A stretch of 64,000 nucleotides of DNA from Symsagittifera roscoffensis (Eukaryota; Xenacoelomorpha; Acoela; Convolutidae). The position numbers were made by a program, and so were the translations under genes. Positions 11,801 through 22,832 of the stretch are shown here, one piece after another (the first letter of the stretch is position 1; each line of letters opens with the position of its first letter). The DNA is taken from assembly GCF_963678635.1 (NCBI RefSeq), contig NC_087067.1, positions 47,666,001-47,730,000 of the forward strand, written 5' to 3'. Below the pieces are notes generated by a model. That model saw nothing but the letters and a program-made list of their open reading frames with translations. It made no database searches and was not told the DNA's origin.

Positions 11801-12069
11801 TGATAAGAGCAACGAACCAGAGAAATTGAACTTAGTTTTTCACACTTCTTGTTCTTTCGTGCATGGGTGGCATTTATTGAAATTGCTGTCACGTTTTACA
11901 AAAGACAAGCTTCGATGATCAGAGAGAAGTTAGAAATAAATTTTCCGTATTTTTTAATGCTTTGTTGTGCGTATGTTTTTTTAAATCAATTTAAGTTGTG
12001 CTAGAATAAGGTCTACTAAAATTTGAGCTTCGGCCTGTAGCTGAAATTGCAGTCGGGTGATAGTAGTAG
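11800..12069. repeat. Partial block A copy
   Basis: From about 11800 the sequence joins the interior of block A ('gataagagcaacgaaccagag', as near 10935) and continues through 'cctgtagctgaaattgc', which is also found near 11165. This is a third, short block A segment produced by a recombination between B and A sequence. Confidence 0.5.
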
Positions 12070-13060
12070 ACATGCACGTCTCCGACCTACTTTGGATTCA
12101 CTGGTTATATTGATGAAACAGTAGAGCTACATGATGTTGATTCTCAACAGGTACAGACTGGGTTGAGACAGCCAATGGAAGTTCGGCAGAAACAGACTGT
12201 TCTCAACATTGTTCGCCACAAAAAACTACTCCACTGAGCTTTTTGATGTCAATCATCAAACTCTACACCCTTTTTAAACTCACTATTTGAGAAATTTGAT
12301 TTTTTCAGGTGCTCCAGATATGTCACTTTGTCGTAAATTGATAGATTACACCTTGCACATGACCTTGCACATGACATACTGCACATAACCTTGACTTCAC
12401 ATTCTGATTGTATGTGGCACGTAATCATCCGTGTAGAAATGTGGGAAGTCGATGATGAAGTAAATGAGAAATTGGCACATTGGAAATTAAATTTGTTTCA
12501 AATTACTTCTGGTGTTTCCTTGAAGAAACGGCTTTATTTTTTTTGCATTTGCTGGAAACTCTTGCATTGAAATGATTGAATTGAACTTATGTAAACAACT
12601 CAAAGAATGACTGTTGCTGTTAGGGCAGCGTTGCCGATGCCAGCAGTTTTTCTTCAGAAATCTTCTAGAAAAAACAAAATCAAAGTGCAAATCTACATCA
12701 CAAACGCAAAAAATTTTTTGAAAGAGATGTGATTTGAAGGCGCTTTCAAAAGAATAAACGACTGTTCAAGTTGAACTGCCTCTAATTATTATTGAAGTTC
12801 CTGAAGAGAATTTTACTCGATCGTTTGCTACATTCACATTGAGAGGAACAATTACAGATGCTTTGCGATCGCTCAGCGGCAAGAAAGGTGGGTTTTCGAG
12901 ATTAGACGATCTGACAGAAGAGAAAAAAATGATCACAGTAGGAGTGCACCGAAGCTTTTTGTTTGCGAAGAATTGAAAGATAAGCACCCGACATCCCCAA
13001 TTCTCCAAATCAGCAGTCTTACCAATCGCGCCAGACTTATCAGACATAGCATTCCATTCT
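12070..13060 (+). pseudogene. Plus-strand gene fragment linked to block B
   Basis: Several coding-like plus-strand stretches lie in succession. 12070-12237 is open (core YIDETVELHDVDSQQ) and contains a possible CAG|GTACAG donor. After a TTTTTCAG acceptor near 12309 a short exon reads APDMSLCRKLIDYT. About 12410-12560 is open with the core RVEMWEVDDEVNEKLAHW. 12774-12977 is open with the core LRGTITDALRSLSGKK and ends in a stop. The last matches the start of block B copy 1, so this may be the 5' half of the block B gene, better preserved here. I could not build a full spliced frame. Function unknown. Confidence 0.4.
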
Positions 13061-13242
13061 ATTATCTTTGATAGTATTCACCGGTGTGCACTGATCAATT
13101 TTGGATTGGAGACAATTGAAATTAATAGTGTATTGAATTGGAGACACTTATGCACGTCGTTTGGTAAAAAATCGATCTCTTTGTGAGAAGCATTGACCAT
13201 GAAACCTATTATAGCAGCTAATGTGGTAGCAGCTCCTTAGAA

Positions 13243-13560
13243 GTGCAGGTTTTTACCATTTCTCGTCTCATTGGTTTCTACGAAAATCCAGATAAGAGAC
13301 CGATTGGCACTGGGAATATTGCACGCAGAAAAAGTTCCCAGAGCATACTTTGTACCAATCTTCTGAACTGCTTTTCTGTGTTGGCAAACGGGCGTCTTGC
13401 GAGGCTGCTGCTTGAGCTCTCACGTCTGTTTTTGGCGAGTCGGAAACTGAAAAAAAGTGGCTGGTTAATGCTAACAACGCTCAGAGGTCAAACTATGGCT
13501 TCGTTTCTCACTAGTCTTTACAGAAAGCCTTCAAGCTGAGCTTAGAGCGGGACTAAGGTT
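13243..13560 (+). other. Unassigned coding-like stretch
   Basis: A plus-strand frame of 98 codons begins near 13243 (core FYENPDKRPIGTGNIARRK). In another frame, about 13440-13540 reads GESETEKKWLVNANNAQRS. Frame changes of this type are common in this array. No duplicate elsewhere in the window was found for the first part. Called only as a possible exon. Confidence 0.25.
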
Positions 13561-14295
13561 TAACCAAAGTATGGTATAGCTACGATATATCTCATTGAAG
13601 GATTCCGTGACCTTGATAAGCAATTTTGGTTTGCCGATAACTCTGCAGCAGATGAAAACTGGAACAACTGAAGTCATTGCGGTAAACTTTGAAAAAACTC
13701 CGACCGGAGTATGAAAGTTCCCCGAATGCTTCCAAGACTAAGGTTACTGTTTAAACTTGGATGTCAAACTCAAAAAATCAGTTGGATGAACGACTGAACT
13801 TGAAATTTTATCTCCTATTGCTGAGACGCAGCCACAATTTGCATTTACGAAATGGAAATACATGATGAGAGTGATCATCTGTAGCCAAGATGAAAGTAAA
13901 GGTGCTCTCATCAAACTCGAAAGTAAAACCAGAACGAAGTTTTTGCCGAAACTGGCAGGTAGAGTATCATCGGAAGACAATGAAAATTTTGGCTAGAGCT
14001 TCCGGCAAAACTAGGTGGTTTGAACAGGATCAATCTGAAAAGAAGACGCTCAGAAACTTGAAGACTCCGAGAGACTCTGTAAACCTCTTGTTGAGAAAAA
14101 TTTGCAATACTGATTTAGACGGAGTTGCAACAAACAGAAACGGGCATCTACTGAAACTCAGAAAGCGAACGAACGACGCGCCGGAAGAAAGGAAGATGTT
14201 GTGTTGCGGTCGTTTTTTTAGTACTTCATACTTACGATTATTTGAGCTGATGACGAAAAAGACATGCGAAATTGTCTTACAACGTTGCCGTTAGA
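13560..14295 (+). pseudogene. Block B copy 3
   Basis: The copy keeps the order seen at 9750-10425. The first part (IHLIEG type core near 13590) is frameshifted after 'gcagatg'. The second part keeps the 'tacatgatgagagtgatc' landmark and then shifts frame. The last part reads KTRWFEQDQSEKKTL and TPRDSVNLLLRK before another frame change. It is followed directly by block A copy 3, so B-A is the repeated unit. Confidence 0.45.
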
Positions 14296-15295
14296 AGAAC
14301 ATGGTTTTTGCTTGAGTATAGCAGCGTTTCGGTATTCATTGCGTTCGCGATGTAATTAAACGCTGAAAGATGTTCCTTTTCACTGTCTTTGTAGTAAAAG
14401 TTACACGGTTGAGCATTACAAATCTTGTCCAACTGGAGGCTTCTCATCTATTTGAAGGAAGAGACATAACATTATAAATGTTGAATGAAGTTTCTCAGTG
14501 AAAACTAACAGTATTTAGAGCGTTTTCTAACAAATTTTTGGCGTTAGGAGCATCCATATGGGGCGGCGAAGTGCTTCTCGATGATTCAACCATTTGAGCC
14601 TCGGTAGGCAGTTTTGTGAAGGCGTTCTTTGAAGTAAGAGTAAAAAATATTTGCGCCAAATCGAATTCTGTTACTCTGCCAAGTATGTACAGAAAGCGAG
14701 AAATGGAGAAAATGAGATAATAAGAGCAAGAGGTACGTGAGAAATTGTGCTTAGTTTTTCACACCTCTTGTTCTTTCGTCCATGGGTGACTTGTGGTAAA
14801 CTTGCTACCACGTTTTACAAAAAGACAAGCTTCGAAGATCAGTGAGAAGAAAGAAATAACTTCCTCGTATAGTCATGTGCTTCGTTGTGCTCAATTCCGT
14901 CTTGGTTTTGCGCTTTTCAAATATTCAAGTTCAGGTGTATTCGCGGATATTGGAGACCGACGCATGATTCGGTTGAGCAAAGAATTCTTGAAGCGCGTTG
15001 TATAGATATCATTAGCCTCCATTGATGGTTTTTCTTATGTGTGTTAACTGTTGTAATTTGTTCGAATGTGACCTAACATTTTCAAAGTATGGATGTGAAG
15101 AAGACTTTAATGCAACTGAGGTGCTGCCCGCCTTAGATATTGATGTTTTCCATATATATGGAGCTGATGGTTATGAACCAGGAAGAGAGGATTATCACTT
15201 CAAAACTCCTGATTCTGATAAATCAAGTTATAGAAGCATTGATTGGGAAGAAAATAGTTTGGTTATAATTGCAAAAAAATCTAAGGTTTGATCGA
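14277..15295. pseudogene. Block A copy 3
   Basis: This is the best match to copy 1, at an offset of about 9.0 kb. The minus-strand exon (ATG at 14447, stop at 14277) has the core KDSEKEHLSAFNYIANAM. The plus-strand exon, open over 15022-15291, has ALDIDVFHIYGADGYEPGRED as in copy 1. The two copies differ by substitutions and a few small indels. Family unknown. Confidence 0.45.
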
Positions 15296-15895
15296 TGTGA
15301 AACTGTTCACAGACGATAACTTTCCCAAAAAAACTTACGAGTAGGCCTGGATCAGCAACTTTGTTGTTTTTGTTCCAGAACTCTTTTGATTTAAAAAATA
15401 ATTTTCAAGATTCTAAAACGTAGGTTCGAATAGTTTTTTGAGAATTAGAACATTTGCTTTGTAGCAAAGTGTTTTTTTAGTATTTTTTTTGGTTTACTGA
15501 TGACTGGTTTACTGAAGACAGGAAAGGACCAAATGAAAAAAATTCAAAACAAATTTGATTTTCAAGAAACTGATAGCACTTCAGCTGAAGTGGGACATGT
15601 TTGTTTATCGTCGATCAATTTAGATTTTGATTAGGAGGGAAGATGTAAATCTTCTAGGGAAGCAAGAATGACACGAGGAAGTAAAACTGATGAAAATTTT
15701 TGCACGGATATATTTCCATAAATTTTGATCTATCTCGATTATTTTCAGAAAAACATGCCTAAAATGTGATTACTACACCATTTTTGCGCTGGGTATTTTG
15801 GTGAGACAATGTTTTTGCAAGAGAATAATTGAAACGCAAAAATTCGAGCTTCTAAAGCAATAAATATTCTAAATTGTTTTTGTTCAGTTTTTAAG

Positions 15896-16600
15896 GTCTT
15901 GTCGAGACTCTCTGGGCGCCACGAGAGGTGGGTATAGATCACATAGATATTTTTCAGTCTGTTTTCACACTGTCTATTTTGAACGGAGATGTTTGTGCTG
16001 ATATGTAGTTTTATTATGATTCTTTTTTTTTCTCAGTTTTTCTGGGTCCAAAAAGGTGTTTCCAACACTTTGACGTACGTGATGAAAACATTACAATTAA
16101 CAGCAGAAGCATATGAAAAAATCAATTGCCAACTGAAAAAACTTCAAGTCTCAACTAAAACAATTGAAATCAATTCCTGAGAAGTCTTTTCAAATTACTT
16201 TTGCAAATAGACACAGTATTCATTCAGCTAAGTGTCTTTTATATGTTTGGGTTTTATTTCACAAATTTCAGGTATACAAGCATGTTGGGTGGAGAACGAT
16301 TTAAATAGCTATTCAGGAACACTCCAAATCCATCTCTCTCTCATCTTCTGTGGGATACTTAGGTTTTGGTACGGTAAATGTCCCCACACTCCTCACTGTC
16401 CCCCTCCTAGTTTTCTCGTCACTCATTTATGAAGTCGTGGTGCCTTTAGGGAATTAGTACGGGACATTATGAAGCCCAAGTGTTTTCGAGAATACGACTT
16501 TAATTAGCCTTGTTCGTTTGAACTATTTTTCGTCAATTTCTTTAGTGTTAGTTTATCCTTTAGAGAAAATTTTTTTTTATTCTGTTTTGTTTTGCTTTGC
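15896..16600 (+). pseudogene. Block C copy 3
   Basis: Of the four copies this one has the longest open exon. 15989-16180 is open on the plus strand and ends with the core LTAEAYEKINCQLKKLQVS, an amphipathic and probably coiled-coil segment, followed by a stop. A TTTTCTG...AAAAG acceptor-like stretch precedes the conserved part. The conserved non-coding stretch follows near 16385-16435. Confidence 0.45.
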
Positions 16601-17560
16601 ATCATTTTATTGTTGATTACTCCAATTTCCTAATACGGCAAAATGTTCCATCTTGAGCGCAAAATCTTTGAACATTTTAACGGCTCTCTTGCTACGCCTA
16701 CTTCTTGCTACGAAATTTACTCTTGCTACGCCTACTACACGAAGTAAAGGAAAGAGTTCGAGTAAAACATAATTTCTCTACTTAGTTTAACTTAATGATA
16801 TCAAATTATATGTTTTTTGCTACCGTTTGCAGTTATTTTATCATTTCAATCATAAATCAGTCAGATTTAACAAAAAGTCATTCAGGTTTAGCAAGAAAAG
16901 TTCAGGTGCTCAACTAATTCACCTTTTTCTGGGTTTTCTCAAATCTTGCTTGAGAGAAAACACAAAGATGAGAGAAATTTAGATGATGACTCTAACACCA
17001 CAATTACGGAAAAGAGAGACAAAACAAGAGAGCATGACATCCATCTTCAGTTCATAAACCCGATATAGAATTTTTGAAATTACAATATGTAAAGAACATC
17101 CATCCAACTACTTCACAAATAAATAACATTCATGAATCTGACATTGAACTAGCTGAAAAAACTTCTATTGTCAGTTTCACTTTAACAAAAAAGTCAAACT
17201 TTTTCAAATTTTGAAGTTAAAGTACTTGCAAAATGTAAACAACTGAAATAAAACATTTTGAGAATAATTGAGTCGCAGTAAAAGTGTTTTGTGATAAGGT
17301 CTTACGTATATAAAAACATTTGTTAGTTTTCAAAAAGCAGACAATTTACTTCAATTTTTTCCCTCGATTTTAGGATGGGCTCATTAATTCGATATACTCA
17401 ATTGTTTAGTTGAGTAGTGCTTGCTTTCGGTTAGGTTTTCTTTGCAAATAGTTACCACCTTCAATAAAACCAGCTGTGCGAAAAAAAAACAACTTGGATT
17501 TGTATAAATTGCTCCTCAAGAGAAGATTTGAGTTTTCAATTTTAACTTTCAGTTCGAGTT
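16600..17560 (-). pseudogene. Block D copy 2, decayed
   Basis: It starts with the 'gctttgcatcattttattg' landmark and has the left arm of the palindrome seen in copy 1 but not the right arm. A segment near 16950-17160 is unrelated to the other D copies and may be a small insertion. The second-exon remnant near 16900-17190 is broken. The 5' flank with 'tgcaaatagttaccacc' is retained near 17443. Confidence 0.5.
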
Positions 17561-17579
17561 TTCTTTTTTTTTTGGAGAA

Positions 17580-18392
17580 TAATTGGGAGCTCCACAAGAG
17601 GTGGGTCTAAATTGCAATTTCGCAGATTATTTTCAGATTTGGTATAACGTCTCTCTTCCGCCGGTCTATTTTTGGCTGGACATGTTTGTGCTTCTTTGTA
17701 TTTTTTTTATGATTCTGTTTTTGCTCAATATTCCTAGTTCTTTATAGATGTCCCATTCACAGATTTCTTTTCAGTCTGTTTTCACGCTGTCTGTTTGAAC
17801 GGATATGTTTGTGCTGATATGTAGTTTTATTATGATTTTGATTCTCAAATTTTCTGGGTCCGAAAAGGTGTTCCCGACACTTTGACGTACATGATGAAAA
17901 CCATACAATTAACAACAGAAGCATATGAAAAAATCATTTGCCAACTGAAAAAACTTCAAGTCTGAACTCAAACAATCGAAATCAATTCCCGAAAAGTCTT
18001 TTTAAATTACTTTAGCAAATAGACACAGTCTTCATTCAGCTAAGTGTCTTTTATATGTTTGGGTATTATTTCACCAATTTCAGGTATACAAGCATGGTGA
18101 GTGGAGAAAGATATAAATAACCTTTTAAGAACACTCAAAATCCATCTCTCTCTCATCTTCTGTGAGATACTTAGGATTTGGTGAGGTATCTGTCCCCCAC
18201 AATCCTCACTGTCCCCCTCCTAGTTCTCTCGTCACTCATTTATAAATTCATGTTGCTTTAGAGAATTGGTACAGGACAGTATGTAGCCCATTTTTTTTCG
18301 AGCCTACAATTTCAATTAGTCTTGTTTGTTTAAACGGTTTTTCTTCATTGTTGTTGATCTTATAAAATCCTTTAAAGAAAAAAAATTGTAAT
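17580..18392 (+). repeat. Block C copy 4
   Basis: It has the same landmarks as the other C copies. The exon core MMKTIQLTTEAYEKIICQLKK near 17890-17970 meets a stop at the position where copy 3 reads on. The conserved 'ctgtccccctcctagttctc' stretch is near 18210-18235. The BEL LTR follows directly at 18393. Confidence 0.5.
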
Positions 18393-18801
18393 TGTTAATG
18401 CAATATAGCATTAAAAATGAAAGTATAGTATAAAATCAGTATAGTTGCTTAGCAATACCAGTTATATAGCCCAGCGTATACATAGTGCGTTCCGGGGAGT
18501 TCAGTGTCGTTTCATTTGAGAATCCTAAACCTAAATTGCTGCAATAATTTAATCGGTTCAAAATTGGTTTGCAACTGAGTTTCTGTTAATTAAATTGCAA
18601 GAACTAATTATGAATTCCTTGTGAAAAAAACATATATATCACACAAATCAGCGCATGACCAAGCCCACTTTTTAACTTGATACGTGTAAGGATGTTGCTA
18701 ATCCCGTGCAATATAATTTAGTAAAATTTTGTCGTTTACTGATTCTCTTCAATTAAACCGATTCTGTTTCCTGTTTTTATTCGAGTTACAAAAAAAGCCA
18801 G
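18393..18801 (+). mobile_element. BEL/Pao 5' LTR
   Basis: This segment is the reverse complement, with many substitutions, of 43085-43524. It starts TGTTAATGC. The 3' limit is taken where the similarity stops ('aaagccaga'), just before a primer-binding-site-like sequence. The LTR contains a tRNA-like segment near 18465-18535. Only the 5' LTR and leader of this plus-strand element are present, because the giant Ty3 element begins at 19115. Confidence 0.75.
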
Positions 18802-19114
18802 ACGATTTTGGTGCCGCAACTCGGGAACACACAATTGAGGAGCGACCCGAATACAATTTTGTGCGACCTCCAACAGAAACGAAGAACAAGCCCTGCTCAA
18901 TTTGGTGCGACCTCATTCTCCAAATCAAGGAGCCCTTCACAATTACGTGTGACCTCATGTCGAAAACGACAAAAACTAGTCAAAACAAAGCCGACAGCCC
19001 AAAAGGCCGACATCAAACAAGGCCGAAAGTCGTTTTTTTGTGGATTCTTTGTTTTTTTTGTTTGTAAGATCGAACCTGTTTTTTCAACTAACTTTTAGAC
19101 TCTAATTCATGCTA
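18802..19114 (+). mobile_element. BEL/Pao primer-binding site and leader
   Basis: TGGTGCCGCAACTCGGGA at 18809-18826 fits a tRNA-complementary primer-binding site directly after the LTR. The leader that follows repeats a 'gtgcgacct' word about three times (near 18860, 18905 and 18943). It ends at the left LTR of the Ty3 element. No BEL reading frame is left on this side. Confidence 0.65.
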
Positions 19115-19993
19115 TGTAACATTCGCCCAAATACTACACAGCGACGGAGCGTAGAAAAAGTACCTATTAACGACTGGCAGGCGTCAGTTACCTTAATCCT
19201 ACTCGTTTTTCACCGTCTCGACCTTGCCAGTTGATTTTCTGGTCTGTCTAGGGCTAAGTAAAAAGTTACTATTTTTAGGCCATCATTCAAACGACTTTTG
19301 ATCAGCTTTCGTTTACATGCGAACACAACCACATAGCTGAGTCTCGGATCCTCAGACTACGTGATTGCTTTTAAAAACACGGCTCGAATACCCTATTTTA
19401 ATATGTTTTTGTGTGACAGTTCTATATTAAATCCATTGGAGATGGATTGACCCTTTCCTCTTTCTTGCTACTCATACTCTAAAATATCAAGTTATACCGG
19501 TGTTAATTCAAAGTTCTATGGCATCAGAGTACCAAAAAATCTAGTTTTATGCAGTCCTTCAACATATAACAGTCTCTGGGTGACCAAGCCTCCGCTCCCG
19601 TAATCTTCTCGAGATAACGTTCTTATCTCTCCCAATTTGTGGCACGAGGGGGTTCCGCGGAATATTCTTTCCCCATTGAAGCTTCCTTTTCCACTAAATT
19701 CCACTGCTAAGGATCTTATCGTGTGTTATTGCCACGAAAAGAGGCTGCGTTTTTCTCGTGTTCCCGCACGACGGTTTTTCACTATATTTGTCGTTGTTCT
19801 GTTTTTTCGTGATTTTTTGTCAAAATGGCCGTTTTTTTCTGAAAAATATTCACTCTTCGATCGAAATTTTAAAAATAAAAAATCTAGAATATTCCTACCC
19901 TCCTTCGCAGCCCTTTTTCGTTACTAAGGCCTTTAGTTGTTTTTTCCTGTCCCGCCGGAAGGTCGCGCTGTGCTAATCTGGCAGAATGGCACA
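19115..19993 (-). repeat. Ty3 element 3' LTR
   Basis: On the minus strand the LTR runs TGTGCC...GTTACA, with the usual TG...CA ends. It aligns over its whole length with 41661-42545. The part at 19115-19440 differs at only a few positions and the part near 19530-19900 at more, several percent overall by eye. It differs most in a stretch of about 30 bases at 19440-19470, where the other LTR has a palindrome. Confidence 0.93.
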
Positions 19994-20763
19994 TACTCCC
20001 CGGACAAGTCCCCATCAATGTCCCTATTGATCGCATAACACCGGGTTATCGTCAAGTAGTGTTCCAGTTCTCTATAATCAATCTTACAAATCGCATAGAA
20101 AATGAAATTTATCTACTCCACCTCAACTCACTACGTGTCACAAATGGCATCGTACTACATTTCACTGCCTTTCAACATTTTCACAAAATCTGCACCATGA
20201 GGAGTGTCCTAGATAAAACTTCTTTTCTGACTACTTACCTCATCTCGCCATAAAACTTCTTTTTGCTCTTTGTGATTAAAAGTTGGGACGTGACACGGCC
20301 ACGCACCCGTTAAAATTAACTTAACGTCACACACCAAGTATAATCAGTTATTTATGCGGTCCTATTTGATATTAAAACTAAGAAACTCTGTGGCTAGGAA
20401 AGTTATTGAGTTACTCGCCCTTTCCGAGCGAGTTTACCCAAACTTACCATGTCGCCACACAGTGAAATTGTGTTTTACACAGGTTAAAAACTTCAGTCGT
20501 GTTTAAATAGGTAAATATACTCACCTATGTTCTATATATTTACATAAGTAGCACAACTAAAATTTTCTTTCTACAATTTTAACAATTGTAACAATTTTCA
20601 AAGTTTGGTCTGACCAAACTAGATCAAAACAAAAAGTTCAACAAGTTCAATAATCAAACTTAGTTGATTATTTCAAGTTTTAAAACACAAAGACAATCAA
20701 GTTTTTTCTTCTTCTCTTCCTTTCGTGTTCACGTCTTCATTTATCCTCTTCGTTCCATCATCT
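19994..20763 (-). other. Ty3 3' untranslated region with pol-like remnant
   Basis: There is no open frame. The about 40 bases next to the LTR (19994-20035) resemble 30078-30120, the codons for GRSTGTSMDIFVRGV in Pol. A short purine run, CCGGGGAGTA on the minus strand, touches the LTR and could serve as polypurine tract. The rest is AT-rich and without recognisable structure. Confidence 0.6.
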
Positions 20764-22832
20764 TCATTCCATTGCTTCTCCATCCTGATCTTCAGCTTCA
20801 CTGTCTTCTAGGACTTTTTTCAACAAGTCCATGGAGTTGCGGGCCGTGCCCCAACTCTCCTGTTTCAACAGCCTCGGTTTGCAACAAGGTAGCAAGTCCA
20901 CATTCACATTTTGCTCCCGGTTCCTGCAAAAGCTATTGTGAAGACACAGGCTCACATTTCTTTCTAGGTCAGCTCTTAACACCTCTTTCTTCTGATCTTC
21001 AGTTACACAAGGTGCTCCAGCTACTCGCTTCACCGCAGTGGTAACAGCGTTTCGGTGCGTTAAGAACGCTCTTTTGTAGGCTCCCGGTCCTATATCAAGC
21101 TGGAAAGATTGATAGGCTTCCGTGTTTCTAGACATATGACGCTTCGCGCGTTCATACATCCATGACGTCATCACAGCACGGAACCAAGGCATCAACCTTT
21201 GCCTTGACCATAATCTTTCAATGGCTTTGGGTATTCTCAGAACCTTGCAGGTGGTTCTGAAAAGATCCAATTTGCGGCTCATCTTCACATTGCTCAGCTG
21301 CTCCGGAGTCGGCACGGCCGTCTCCTGTTCACTTGTGTCCGCGTTAGCCTCCAACCACCTCACTGCCAGCATGGCACTAACCACCACGATTGACACCTAT
21401 TGATTCTGATCGGGCAACCTCGTAGAGTACAACTCCTCCACGTCCCATACTAGCATCAGATTCCCGCGTTTGGGGTACCATAACGTCTGCGCCAAGCAGT
21501 GACAAGGATACTCCCCATGGGTCCTCAATATTTTCCTTCGGTTCCGATACCCTGAGGCTCCCAGCAACGGTTCCACCTCCATCATAATTCTGTGCAAATC
21601 GTCTTTCTCTTCTATGGTGAGGAATTCAGTGGGTAACGCTCCACTCGCTTTCTGCTTTTGGAACTCGCTCACATTACCTTCGTTCAACCTCATGAACTAT
21701 TCACCCACTACGTCTTGCAACTCGCCTTCAGATCTCTTCGGGACTGCCCAAAAGATCTTCGCAAACAAATCAACCTCACGCACTTTGGCACAGAGAAAAG
21801 TTGGTCAATCAACACCTGCTGCGTCTTCGCATCCATCACCACCATGTGCGTAGGATACCTGCTATTGCAATATGGTGCGGAGCTTGAACCCACCAGATAT
21901 CTTGAACCAGTAGGTCTATGATAGGCCTCACTATCCTTCAGATTCATTTCATTTTCAAGAGTTTCTCGCCAGCCTCCAATTTTCTGCTCTGTCTGCAATG
22001 CTCCAGGGAAAACTTCCACGCTGAGGGACGTCACTAGCTCATGGGCACGCTCCGGGCGCTCAAGCGATTCTATCGAGCTCGTCATGCTACAAAATCCCAA
22101 GGCTGTGGTCAAGTTTACATCCATCACCCCATGACAGTCCGCGACCAACTCCATGCCACTCTTATCCGACATGCTCAATCTTCCGTACAACCGTGCCAGT
22201 TGTCGATGCTGCTCGCTCAGCGTAATCAGGCAGTGCCCCTAGTTGCAAACATGTCCTTCCATCCCACTATGTTGAGCTAAACAGGTGCCTTGCTTCAACC
22301 AATTGCTCGATGGACTTTCCTCGGATGGCTCCGTGGATGGGTTGCTCTTCCGCTTCGTCATCCTCATGGTCAGCAGATGGTGTATCATGGCCAGATCATG
22401 TAGACTCGCGTCATCATCCAGGTCTAACGTGATATCCGCCGTCATTTCCCAGATTAAACCGGCGTTAGGATGGGGACACCAAGAAGGCTTCATGAGCTCC
22501 CACATGGTTACTAGGCTGGTTTTCAAGGGACCGTCCCAAGAACCACAATCAAAACTCACTTGCCCCTTCGGCTCGGGAACCGAGGGTTCGACCACTCGTT
22601 CTTCTAAAATAATTCCCAGCTTGGGTTGTTCCACCATCAGCCTTCCAGTCTCCTTAATCCGTTCGACCCAGAAATTGAGCACTATGACTTGCTCTTGGTC
22701 GAAGTACGCTTCCCTGGATTCTTCATTCTCGAAGGGATTATACGCCATCCCCGGTATGCCAGACACATATTGGATTGACTTCAGTTTCCCTAGTGTTGCA
22801 AAGTCTTTTTGTCCCCTGACTGTTTCAATCAA
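20764..22832 (-). pseudogene. Ty3 third region, C-terminal part, unknown protein
   Basis: Open pieces run 22832-22239, 22190-21708, 21693-21397 and 21396-20764, on the minus strand. The first two are in the same frame and are separated only by a TAG after LAQHSGMEGHVCN. The last two are separated only by a TAG between LPDQNQ and VSIVVV. A frameshift lies near 21700. Joined in reading order this gives about 690 residues ending in an acidic tail (EDSEAEDQDGE) and a stop at 20764. No domain is recognised. The final piece is rich in Arg and Lys (MYERAKRHMSRN), which could indicate nucleic-acid binding, but that is a guess. Confidence 0.6.
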
